Of a DNA stretch of 17,809 bases, positions 1 through 7,284 are shown in pieces. The notes beneath the pieces were generated by a model, which had not been told where the DNA came from, made no database searches, and saw only the letters and a list, made by a program, of their open reading frames with translations. Position 1 is the stretch's first letter, and each line of letters begins with the position of its first letter. The DNA is taken from positions 1-17,809 of the forward strand of contig JARHYY010000022.1 in the NCBI GenBank assembly GCA_029258405.1. The letters run 5' to 3'. The position numbers were made by a program, and so were the translations under genes. Origin of the DNA: Helicobacteraceae bacterium (GTDB taxonomy: Bacteria > Campylobacterota > Campylobacteria > Campylobacterales > Helicobacteraceae).

Positions 1-401
1 AGAGTGAAGATATTAAAAATGTTATAGGCATTATAAGAGATATAGCAGATCAAACCAATCTCTTAGCATTAAATGCAGCAATAGAAGCAGCAAGAGCAGG
101 AGAACATGGTAGAGGCTTTACTGTTGTGGCTGATGAAGTAAGAAAGTTAGCAGAAAGAACACAAAAGAGCCTAGGAGAAATAGAAGCAAATGCAAACATA
201 TTAGTGCAAAGCATTAATGAAATGGCACAATCTATTACAGAACAAACTTCAAGCATAACCCAAATTAATGAGGCAATATCTCATTTAGAGAGCATTATGC
301 AACAAAATACTACCATTGCAAACCATTCTCAAGAAGTGAGCATAGCAGTAGATTTGATTGCAACAAAAATTTTAGATGATGTAAAAAGTAAAAAATTTTA
401 A
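1..401 (+). CDS. Methyl-accepting chemotaxis protein, C-terminal part (5' end outside window)
   Basis: This is the 3' end of a chemotaxis receptor gene; the reading frame is open from base 3 and ends at TAA 399-401. The translation contains the highly conserved signalling hairpin tip, with [20 protein letters not shown] followed by [18 protein letters not shown], which binds CheW and CheA in the cytoplasm. After it comes the descending coiled-coil arm (glutamine- and serine-rich heptads) and a short tail ending KSKKF. There is no C-terminal CheR-docking pentapeptide. The ligand-binding domain and membrane segments lie upstream of the window, so the stimulus cannot be inferred. A GTG inside the conserved VVADEV motif (base 126) is not a start. 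The gene converges on the glycosyltransferase gene with only 10 nt between stop codons. Family assignment is certain. Confidence 0.96.
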   Translation, partial: SEDIKNVIGIIRDIADQTNLLALNAAIEAARAGEHGRGFTVVADEVRKLAERTQKSLGEIEANANILVQSINEMAQSITEQTSSITQINEAISHLESIMQQNTTIANHSQEVSIAVDLIATKILDDVKSKKF

Positions 402-404
402 ATC

Positions 405-420
405 TCAATATTCATATTGA
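405..420. terminator. Short inverted repeat at convergent gene ends (possible shared terminator)
   Basis: TCAATAT and ATATTGA form a perfect 7-bp inverted repeat around 2 nt. It sits across the 10-nt gap between the convergent chemotaxis and glycosyltransferase genes and overlaps the last codons of the latter. Folded RNA would need a 4-nt or larger loop, leaving about six A/U-rich pairs. A U-rich tail is absent, so a terminator role is only suggested by position. Confidence 0.25.
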
Positions 421-1566
421 TAATGCTTTAATATTATTATAAAGCTCTAAATGTTTTGCTACAATTATTTTTGTGCTAAATTCATTTATAACTTTTTTGC
501 GTCCATTCTCACCCATTTCTGTGCATAGAGAAGGGTTTTTTATAAGTTTTTCTGTGTATTCTTGAAGCTTATTAATATCTTGAGTAGGCACTAAGAAGCC
601 ATTATAATCATGCACAACAACTTCTTTGCACCCTATAGTATTTGTAGTTACAATAGCTTTGCTCATGCTTGCTGCCTCTAAAAGTGTCCGAGGGATCCCC
701 TCTCGGTAACTTGGAAGCACAAAAATATCGGCAATAGCTATAATCTCTCTGACATCTTTTCTGCTTCCAAGCCATTGCACATTTTTGTTTTGAAGAAATT
801 CATGCGTAATGGCAGTAATATTACCCTTATCTGTATCCCCTACATATAAAAAGCTTACATTATGTATTTTGTGTTTGATATTTTGTGCCATGGCATAATA
901 TTCTTTTACCCCTTTATGCACTATCGCTCTTGCCACCATTAAGACAACAATATTGTCTTGAGGAATGCCTAATTGCCTCTTGTATTCTTGTTGGCATTCT
1001 TGAGAAACTTGCTGAAGAGAAAAATAATCAATATCCACCCCTGAACCTTTTATAAGTATTGCTTTTTGTGAAGGAAGGAGTTTTTTATTTACATAAAGTT
1101 CTAGGTCATCATTATTTTGAAAAACAACATTTTTAGCTATTTTAAATGCAATCTTATTAAGGACTTCAATGAGCAAACGCAAAAAAAAAGTTTTTAATGA
1201 ATACTCAATATAAAAACTTCCAAGCCCTGTAACACTGTTGATAACACATGATATGTTTGCTATTTTTGCAGCTAAAGAACCATATATGTTTGGCTTTATA
1301 GTAAAAGTATGAATAATATCTGGCTGTATTTCTTTGAATTTTAAAGCAATTTCTCTTATGGTTTTTATTTCTGTTAATGGGTTAAGGCTGGCTCGTTGTA
1401 TATGATAACTTATTGCTTTAATTTTATACTCTTTAAAATAATCAAAATATGCTCCTTTGGGCACAAGAGCAATTACTTCATGCCCTTCTTGAACCAATGC
1501 CTGCATAATAGGCAAACGAAAAAGATACAGATTCATGTCTAAATGTGAAAGAAAAAGAATTTTCAT
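412..1566 (-). CDS. GT4-family glycosyltransferase, PglA-like (glycan assembly)
   Basis: A 384-residue GT-B glycosyltransferase that would add a sugar to an undecaprenyl-linked glycan at the cytoplasmic face. The N-terminal Rossmann half starts MKILFLSHLDMNLYLFRLP. It continues with RASLNP (residues 58-63) and a TGLGSFYI stretch near 113-120, both recalling C. jejuni PglA (alpha-1,3-GalNAc transferase). The C-terminal half has VARAIVHKGVKEYY (about 211-224; R213 and K218 are the usual nucleotide-phosphate ligands). It also has the family EX7E motif in SYREGIPRTLLE (E289, E297). I chose ATG 1566, which overlaps the upstream stop as ATGA and has AAGGA 9 nt before it; the TTG two codons upstream lies 3 nt from that site. 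It is the last gene of the pglB operon. The HTFTIKPNIYG segment also fits other O-antigen GT4 enzymes, so donor and linkage are not fixed. A T9 run (coding strand) occurs at 1181-1189. Confidence 0.85.
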   Translation of the reverse strand: MKILFLSHLDMNLYLFRLPIMQALVQEGHEVIALVPKGAYFDYFKEYKIKAISYHIQRASLNPLTEIKTIREIALKFKEIQPDIIHTFTIKPNIYGSLAAKIANISCVINSVTGLGSFYIEYSLKTFFLRLLIEVLNKIAFKIAKNVVFQNNDDLELYVNKKLLPSQKAILIKGSGVDIDYFSLQQVSQECQQEYKRQLGIPQDNIVVLMVARAIVHKGVKEYYAMAQNIKHKIHNVSFLYVGDTDKGNITAITHEFLQNKNVQWLGSRKDVREIIAIADIFVLPSYREGIPRTLLEAASMSKAIVTTNTIGCKEVVVHDYNGFLVPTQDINKLQEYTEKLIKNPSLCTEMGENGRKKVINEFSTKIIVAKHLELYNNIKALSI

Positions 1567-3392
1567 AGGCAACTTTCCTTATAGTGATGATACCATACCG
1601 ACAATGAAAACAAGCAAAAAATCATTTTAGCTCGCTTTTGGGCGGGGAATAAATGAGGTTGCTTCAGTAAAGAATATATAAAGTCTTTTGTAATAAATTC
1701 ATTCAAAAATGCTGTGTCACAAATCTTTTGTTCAATAATTTCTTTGAGTTCGTAATTTACCCAATGACTCAAAGGCACTTCAAAACCTCTTTTTGGTGCA
1801 TTAACAAGTTCATTTGGGAGATATTTTTCTGCCAATGCTCTTAAAATATACTTGCTTTTTTTGCCCTTAATTTTAAAACAATCATCAAGGGCGGTAGCTA
1901 CTTGTAGTACTTCTAATCCAAGAAATGGGCTTCTTGCTTCAAGGGCATGCTGCATAGTAGCAATATCCATTTTAGGAAGCAAATCAGAGAGGAGCAAAAA
2001 CTGTGAATCAAGATAAAGCATGGCTGATAATGGAGAAAGCTTCGGGTTATTAAAAGTATTTTGTATAAAATTAAAAAATTTATCTTTCAAAGCTGTTTGT
2101 TTAAATGCATAAAAATCATCAAAAGCATCTATGGTGGCACTAGTATATAATGCGATACCCTTTTTGCTACTCATACTTAAAAGCCTATAAAAATAATTAT
2201 AATATGATTTTTGTATATGTGGTTTAGGTAAATAGGGCAATAATGGTGCAAGTATTTTGATATATTTTATAATATTATAAGCAAAAGGCATATAGCGACG
2301 ATAACCAGCAAAAAGCTCATCAGCTCCATCGCCATTAAGAACAACATTGAGATATTTCTTTGCTTCTTTACTTACATAGTAGCTAGGGATTGAAGAGCTA
2401 TCCATAAATGGACGACCATAAGCAATAAGTATATTTTCAATATCCTGTGCTAAAGTATCCATATTAATATGCAAAACATTATGATGAGTTGAATATTTTT
2501 GAGCCACCAAAGCACTCAAAGAGCTTTCATCATACCCACCTTCAAAAGATACTGTAAAAGTTTGCAAAGCATGGTGATATTGCGATGCTATAGCTACAAT
2601 AAGGGAAGAATCTATTCCTCCGCTCAAAAAGCTCCCTACTTCAACATCAGAGCTTTCAAGCCGCCTTTTTATGCATATATTCAAGCTTTCCTCCACCTTT
2701 GTATAAGCCTCTTGATATTGCGTTATCTTAGGTTGATAATATAAAGAGAGAAAATCAAAATAAGGTGCAAAAGAGATATCTTTTAAATTATTAATATCAA
2801 CAACTCCATAATGTGCAGCTGGTACAGGAAAGACAAAATGATAAGGGGTCATATCATCAGGGAAAAAACCAAATTGCAAAAAAAGCTCAATAGATTCCAT
2901 GTCAATCTCAAGAGGAGCAAAAAGCATGAGAGTGTTTAATTCACTCGCAAAAGCGAGCTGTTGTTTATTGCAGTATATAAATAAAGGTTTTTTGCCCATT
3001 CTATCGCGCACAAAAAATATTTTTTGTTCTTTTTTATCAAGCAAAACAAAGGCAAACATGCCATCAAATTCTTTCAGCATATCCACCCCATAAGCTTCAA
3101 AAAGTGCTAATATGCTTTCAGTATCTGAACTTGTTTGAAAATGATAATCTGGAACCTTACTTCTCAAAGTGAGATGATTATAAATTTCTCCATTAAATAT
3201 AATAGCATATCTCTGATTTTGCATTGGTTGATGAGCAGATGCACTTAAATCTTGAATGCTCAATCGCGTATGAAAAAGAGCAACATTAAAGGCATGAAAA
3301 GATCCAGCATAATCAGGACCTCTATGCTTTAAAGAATTTAAAATAGTTTGCTCATCAGCTTGAATATTGATTGAACCAGCGATACCACACAT
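1563..3392 (-). CDS. Glutamine-dependent amidotransferase, asparagine synthase (AsnB) family
   Basis: A 609-residue class II glutamine amidotransferase. The N-terminal nucleophile Cys2 is exposed when Met1 is removed (MCGIAGS). Further glutaminase residues are R44 (HTRLSIQDLS), NGEIYN (68-73) and the SSDTE loop (88-92). The synthetase half has the PP-loop SGGIDSS (257-263) and GDGADELFAGY (354-364), so both active sites look intact. ATG 3392 is the start: it puts Cys at position 2 and has AAGGTG 6 nt upstream, whereas the in-frame GTG at 3401 lies inside that ribosome-binding site. The family makes asparagine from aspartate, but homologues such as WbpS in surface-polysaccharide clusters are thought to amidate uronic-acid sugars. 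Being 10 nt after pglB and overlapping a glycosyltransferase by ATGA, the sugar-amidating role is the better guess here. Plain asparagine synthesis is not excluded. Confidence 0.9.
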   Translation of the reverse strand: MCGIAGSINIQADEQTILNSLKHRGPDYAGSFHAFNVALFHTRLSIQDLSASAHQPMQNQRYAIIFNGEIYNHLTLRSKVPDYHFQTSSDTESILALFEAYGVDMLKEFDGMFAFVLLDKKEQKIFFVRDRMGKKPLFIYCNKQQLAFASELNTLMLFAPLEIDMESIELFLQFGFFPDDMTPYHFVFPVPAAHYGVVDINNLKDISFAPYFDFLSLYYQPKITQYQEAYTKVEESLNICIKRRLESSDVEVGSFLSGGIDSSLIVAIASQYHHALQTFTVSFEGGYDESSLSALVAQKYSTHHNVLHINMDTLAQDIENILIAYGRPFMDSSSIPSYYVSKEAKKYLNVVLNGDGADELFAGYRRYMPFAYNIIKYIKILAPLLPYLPKPHIQKSYYNYFYRLLSMSSKKGIALYTSATIDAFDDFYAFKQTALKDKFFNFIQNTFNNPKLSPLSAMLYLDSQFLLLSDLLPKMDIATMQHALEARSPFLGLEVLQVATALDDCFKIKGKKSKYILRALAEKYLPNELVNAPKRGFEVPLSHWVNYELKEIIEQKICDTAFLNEFITKDFIYSLLKQPHLFPAQKRAKMIFCLFSLSVWYHHYKESCL

Positions 3393-3402
3393 AAATAACA
3401 CC

Positions 3403-5553
3403 TTAATAATGTGAAACTTTAAAAATTCTTGCTAAAGGATTGCTAGCAACTAATGTAAAATTTTCATTATTTGCAAAAGCAAAGAGCTGCAAAGCAGTGG
3501 AATAAAAAATATATTCATCAGCAATTACAAGCATATTTTGTGCTTTAAAATAAATAACATAAAGGGTGGATTGAGCATCAAAAGTTTTTTTTGATATTTT
3601 AGGTATGGTTTGTATTAATGGGTTTTGCTGATATTCTTCTGTGATTATATAAAACTCTTTTATAGAAATGCCTTCAGAAGCATTAAGGGATATACTGCCT
3701 TTTTGTGTATCAACAATAATAGGCTCTTGAGTATTATATGTGCGAATAATATCTCCTTGTGCAATAACAGAACTTGACGCATAAAATAATCCTTCTCGTA
3801 AGGCACTCCCATTTTGTAAGTCTATATTACTAAACTTTTGAATAGTATTAAATATATAAAACATTCTTATAGGGATATAAAAGAAAATTTCTCTTGTTTT
3901 GGGAGGTGCTTGTAATATGCCATTATTAAGACTTAAAAGAAAGTTATTAGGCGATTTTATGTGATAATATTCAAGAATTTTTTCTAATATCATATTATTG
4001 TGCATATCATTATCTTGCTCGATAATCTCTACCATCATTCTTGATAAAATAGCAGAGGCTGATAATATGGGCGTTGAGAGCATATAGCTTACAGGATAAT
4101 TAATAGCACCAGAATGCTTGCCTCCATCAATTAATGTTTTAACATTGCCATAATATCTTATTCCATATCCATAATCCCACCATGTAACCAAATAATCTTT
4201 TGGGTCAGCAATATGATTAAGTTGAGTAATAATTTCTACTTCTTGCCTATAAAATGTGGGTGGAGCTTTGTAGTGAAAAATATGCAATACACTAGGAATG
4301 CAAAAAACAAAAAAGAGCACAAAACAAAGCCATAATCGATATATTTTTGGGCAATATTTTTGAATAATTATAAAAATAAAATATGCAAGCGAAAGAGCTA
4401 AAAAAGGAGCAGCAAAAATATTAAATCGCAAGCCAATTTTCATACCTGCAAATCCCAAAACTAAAAAAGGAAGCGTAAGAAGCATTATAGGCTTTTTGTA
4501 TACGAGCATAAAAAAACCTATAATAGAGAGAAAAAATATGATAATATGAGAGGAAACCCTTATGGCAAATTCATTAAAACTTATTCCATCGACTTCTTTA
4601 ATGCTTTGCATGACATCATAAAATATAAATGATGACTGATGCGGAATATTTTTAAGAAAATATGCTTGATATTGATAAATGAGCAAATCAAAAGAACCTA
4701 GAAAGAACGATATGAGCACAATAAAAGCCAAAACAATTTTTAAGAAGTATATAGAAAGATCTTTAAATATGATCAATAAAACTATGAGAGCTAGAAGTGA
4801 TTGTATCACCAAATGAGAGGGCATAATTAAAACAGACATAAGCAGAGCAATTTCTAATGATTTTTTAAGAGAATATTCTGAATAATGTTTAAAATAAATA
4901 AATAAAACATATAAAATTTGTAGTCCAAAGATAGCTAAAAAAAGATTCTGTAATCCATTATGCCACCAAGATGATAAAACTCCAAAAAATATTAAGAAAA
5001 AACTATAAACAACTTTTATAAAAGTATTATTCGCATTATATTCAAACAAACAAAATAAAAAATAATAAAAGCAAAGCACTAAAACCAATATAAGCATATC
5101 AGTATCATAATAGCCCATCATTGTTCTATTATAATAACTTACTACAATACCCCCAAAAAAAGCACCAAAAGCTGCATAATAAGAGCTTTGTTGATTCTGT
5201 AATATAATTTTATGTAAAATGGCGTAAAGAGGAAAAGCAATAAATGAACCAAAAACAGCAGGCATAAACAATATGATCCAGCTAAACTCAAAAGGCAACC
5301 ACGAAGCCAAAAAAGCAGTTAAAATCGATAATGGAGCATTAATGGGCGAAAGTCCATTATGCTCTAAGCTAAGTAGCCTATCCCTAGCACCTTGTGCATA
5401 ATAATATCCATCATTACTATTGATTATAGGTATGCCATTAAAGAGATAATGGGGCTCTTCTAAAGCATAGAACAACCAATAAAGACGAACAAAAACAAGG
5501 GCTACAAAAACAATGAAAGAAAAGTACAAAGAGGCATTATATTTCAGAGGCAT
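3403..5553 (-). CDS. pglB: PglB/STT3-type oligosaccharyltransferase (bacterial N-glycosylation)
   Basis: A 716-residue membrane enzyme that transfers a lipid-linked glycan en bloc to asparagine in periplasmic proteins. About a dozen hydrophobic segments fill residues 10-425, followed by a soluble periplasmic domain. Visible catalytic motifs are NDGYYYAQGARD (metal ligand D48), NRTMMGYYDTDML (D150, D152), an SIKE sequence aligning with the TIxE motif of external loop 5 (E320), and WWDYGYGIRYYG (458-469). The WWDYG motif, which reads the sequon Thr/Ser, is followed by DGGKHSG. R332 in FAIRVSSH lines up by eye with the arginine of Campylobacter PglB that selects an acidic residue at -2, so a D/E-X-N-X-S/T sequon is expected. 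Length matches Campylobacter PglB (about 710). It is the first gene of the operon with asnB-like and pglA-like genes. No strong ribosome-binding site precedes ATG 5553. Confidence 0.95.
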   Translation of the reverse strand: MPLKYNASLYFSFIVFVALVFVRLYWLFYALEEPHYLFNGIPIINSNDGYYYAQGARDRLLSLEHNGLSPINAPLSILTAFLASWLPFEFSWIILFMPAVFGSFIAFPLYAILHKIILQNQQSSYYAAFGAFFGGIVVSYYNRTMMGYYDTDMLILVLVLCFYYFLFCLFEYNANNTFIKVVYSFFLIFFGVLSSWWHNGLQNLFLAIFGLQILYVLFIYFKHYSEYSLKKSLEIALLMSVLIMPSHLVIQSLLALIVLLIIFKDLSIYFLKIVLAFIVLISFFLGSFDLLIYQYQAYFLKNIPHQSSFIFYDVMQSIKEVDGISFNEFAIRVSSHIIIFFLSIIGFFMLVYKKPIMLLTLPFLVLGFAGMKIGLRFNIFAAPFLALSLAYFIFIIIQKYCPKIYRLWLCFVLFFVFCIPSVLHIFHYKAPPTFYRQEVEIITQLNHIADPKDYLVTWWDYGYGIRYYGNVKTLIDGGKHSGAINYPVSYMLSTPILSASAILSRMMVEIIEQDNDMHNNMILEKILEYYHIKSPNNFLLSLNNGILQAPPKTREIFFYIPIRMFYIFNTIQKFSNIDLQNGSALREGLFYASSSVIAQGDIIRTYNTQEPIIVDTQKGSISLNASEGISIKEFYIITEEYQQNPLIQTIPKISKKTFDAQSTLYVIYFKAQNMLVIADEYIFYSTALQLFAFANNENFTLVASNPLARIFKVSHY

Positions 5554-5565
5554 ATATAAACTTTA

Positions 5566-5591
5566 TTTTTCAACCCGATTGGGTTGAAAAA
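5566..5591. repeat. Perfect 11-bp inverted repeat in the pglB leader
   Basis: TTTTTCAACCC, loop GATT, GGGTTGAAAAA: a perfect 11-bp stem with a 4-nt loop in the 48 bases between the lipoprotein stop and the pglB start, 12 nt upstream of that start. On both strands the U-rich arm comes first and the A-rich arm last, so no free U-tract follows the hairpin and it is not a canonical intrinsic terminator. It would form in the 5' leader of pglB mRNA if transcription starts upstream, and could affect translation or RNA ends. Confidence 0.7.
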
Positions 5592-5601
5592 ATAATAAAT
5601 T

Positions 5602-6096
5602 TTAATATGTTTTTTCAAGGAGCATACTAAAATCTTGCTGGCTTAAAGTAGCCTGCATTTGTGAATCAATTTTTAATCCCATTGCCCCAGAAAGTAAAGA
5701 TTTATTTACTTTATTTTGCAAATTTATCTCTGCTTTTGTGCATTTCTTCCCTTTAGTTGTAGTAGGATGCCCAATGCTTAAAGTATCATCGCTTACGATA
5801 AAGTTTGCTACAACAGTGTCGCAACCAAACATTAACACTACAACACTATCTGCAGGCTTAAACTCTACAAATAGCTCTTTTTTAATATTATTCATGTTAA
5901 TTTCCTTGCCTTTTTCTTTAATGCTCTTTACTATCCACTTTCCTTCCATAGGAGGAGCTGCCTCTTCAACAACTTCTTCGTGAAGAACTTCTTCTTGAAC
6001 TTCAAAATTTTCAGCTTCTTTGCTTGAGCAAGCCACCAAAAATAAAGAACAGCCTAGCAATACAGAACCTAATTTACAGGTTTTGATGATACTCAT
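5602..6096 (-). CDS. Lipoprotein with META/HslJ-like domain
   Basis: A 164-residue predicted lipoprotein. A short basic N-terminus and hydrophobic stretch end in the lipobox LVAC (Cys23), followed by SS. A glutamate-rich linker (about residues 27-47) leads to a domain beginning GKWIVKSI. With its beta-rich pattern, a GCDTVVANF segment near the middle and a conserved downstream cysteine, this fits the META/HslJ fold (PF03724), although identity is too low to be certain by eye. HslJ-type proteins are envelope proteins with loosely defined stress roles; no enzymatic function is claimed. ATG 6096 has AAAGGAGA 4 nt upstream. It lies 21 nt downstream of the periplasmic binding-protein gene, so the two are probably co-transcribed. 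The loop cysteines (91 and 117 or nearby) could form a disulfide in the periplasm. Confidence 0.8.
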   Translation of the reverse strand: MSIIKTCKLGSVLLGCSLFLVACSSKEAENFEVQEEVLHEEVVEEAAPPMEGKWIVKSIKEKGKEINMNNIKKELFVEFKPADSVVVLMFGCDTVVANFIVSDDTLSIGHPTTTKGKKCTKAEINLQNKVNKSLLSGAMGLKIDSQMQATLSQQDFSMLLEKTY

Positions 6097-6117
6097 TTTT
6101 TCTCCTTTAAAATATTA

Positions 6118-7227
6118 CTAAGGTTCAACTGTTAAAAAATATTCCAACTTACCATTGACTACTTTATTGAATACCGCACTTCTTGTAGCTTCACCGTCTT
6201 TTAGGGAAAACACACCGCTAACCCCCTCAAAATTCTCTTGATTGCGTATCTTATCATTTATACATACCTTATCCCCTCTTGGACATTCAGCAATTGCCTT
6301 CATAGCTAAAAGATAGGCATCAGCAAACATGATACTAAAACTAGATACACTTTCTTTATATTTATCTTCATAAGCTTTAATAAACTTTTTTCCTAGTTCT
6401 GTTTGCTCGCTATTTGTAGAATAGAAATCAATAGCCATTACGTTTTCTGTTGCATCTTTTGCGATATCAAAAAATGTATGATCACTTGCTACGCCATCTG
6501 CTCCAACAACATGAAACTTCAAGCCTAATTGTTTATATTGCAACATAATCAAAGCCGCCTCATTATAATAAATAGGTATAAAGAGCACATCAGGATTGCT
6601 TGCCTTAATGCTTGAAAGCTGTGCTTTAAAATCTTTCGTATTTGCTTTAAATTCTGACTTAATGACAATTTTTCCACCAAGTTCTTTAAATTTATCCTCA
6701 AAAGATTTTGCTAGCCCTATAGAATAATCACTGCCACTATCAAAAAGTATAGCAGCATTTTTTGCATTTAAATCTTTAAAGCTAAAATTTGCAGCTATTG
6801 TTCCTTGAAAGCTATCCCTAAAAGCGACTCGTGTAACAAATTTTTTACCTTTAGTTACCCTATCCCCTGTGGCTACTGCAGCTATAAGAGGGGTTTTAGA
6901 ATCTTCGACAGTTTTTATCATAGCCAAGGCATTGCCTGTAGTCATTGGACCAAAAACTACTTCTACCTTATCGCTTGCAATAAGTCTGCGAATGGCATTT
7001 GCTGATTCAAGTTTTTCGCTTTTATTATCTAAGATGATCATTTTCAATGAATCGCCTTTTTCATTAGTTGGCATAATTTCTTGCATGATTTCAAGCCCTC
7101 TTAATCCTGATTGCCCAAAACCTGCCACCGCCCCGCTAAGAGGTAAAACCACCCCTGCTTTGATTTCCTCTGCATAGAGCATGCCCATAAAAAGAGACAT
7201 AATGAACCCTATTTTTAAAACTTTCAT
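6118..7227 (-). CDS. Periplasmic substrate-binding protein, LivJ/LivK-like (Peripl_BP_6)
   Basis: A 369-residue type I periplasmic binding protein with a signal peptide (MKVLKIGFIMSLFMGMLYA, cleavage likely before EEIKAG). The mature start IKAGVVLPLSGAVAGFGQSG is the usual first strand and ligand-contacting loop of branched-chain amino-acid/amide binding proteins. It is followed by VVFGPMTTGNALAM and LIAAVATGDRV typical of the first lobe, and AILFDSGSDYSIG at the hinge-lobe crossing. The substrate cannot be told; Liv-type proteins bind Leu/Ile/Val, amides or other small acids. No permease or ATPase genes are next to it, so it is an orphan component here. ATG 7227 is chosen because GGAGG lies 5 nt upstream; the in-frame ATG at 7239 is within that site. 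It is the first gene of a two-gene unit with the META-like lipoprotein and has its own promoter. Confidence 0.9.
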   Translation of the reverse strand: MKVLKIGFIMSLFMGMLYAEEIKAGVVLPLSGAVAGFGQSGLRGLEIMQEIMPTNEKGDSLKMIILDNKSEKLESANAIRRLIASDKVEVVFGPMTTGNALAMIKTVEDSKTPLIAAVATGDRVTKGKKFVTRVAFRDSFQGTIAANFSFKDLNAKNAAILFDSGSDYSIGLAKSFEDKFKELGGKIVIKSEFKANTKDFKAQLSSIKASNPDVLFIPIYYNEAALIMLQYKQLGLKFHVVGADGVASDHTFFDIAKDATENVMAIDFYSTNSEQTELGKKFIKAYEDKYKESVSSFSIMFADAYLLAMKAIAECPRGDKVCINDKIRNQENFEGVSGVFSLKDGEATRSAVFNKVVNGKLEYFLTVEP

Positions 7228-7253
7228 GAAAACCTCCATTAAATAATGATTCT

Positions 7254-7275
7254 ATTATATCAAAAGAAACTTAAA
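7254..7275 (-). promoter_or_regulatory. Sigma-70-like promoter for the binding-protein/lipoprotein unit
   Basis: On the minus strand a consensus -10 TATAAT (bases 7259 to 7254) is preceded by T-rich sequence (TTTTTTTAAGTTTCTTTTGA) instead of a clear -35 box. This is the usual promoter style of Helicobacter and Campylobacter. It leaves a leader of about 20 nt carrying the GGAGG site, and lies between the PBP1A stop and the ATG at 7227. Confidence 0.65.
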
Positions 7276-7284
7276 AAAAGTATT

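Noticed and set aside
126..401. Independent small gene starting at GTG 126
   Set aside because: The same frame is open to the left edge and encodes the contiguous chemotaxis signalling domain, so this is an internal codon.
3393..3401. GTG start three codons upstream of the AsnB-like protein
   Set aside because: It lies within the ribosome-binding sequence AAGGTG, and using it would bury the catalytic Cys2 that must become N-terminal.
5566..5591. Reading the pglB leader hairpin as a Rho-independent terminator
   Set aside because: On neither strand does a U-run follow the stem; the T and A runs are on the inside-out sides and merely extend the stem.
6869..7177. Open frame of about 100 codons on the plus strand, opposite the binding-protein gene
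   Set aside because: It lies entirely antisense to a clearly identified gene, has no ribosome-binding site or family features, and is explained by the codon bias of the opposite strand.
7228..7239. Upstream ATG for the periplasmic binding protein
   Set aside because: It overlaps the GGAGG ribosome-binding site that serves ATG 7227, and it would add MEVF before an already complete signal peptide.
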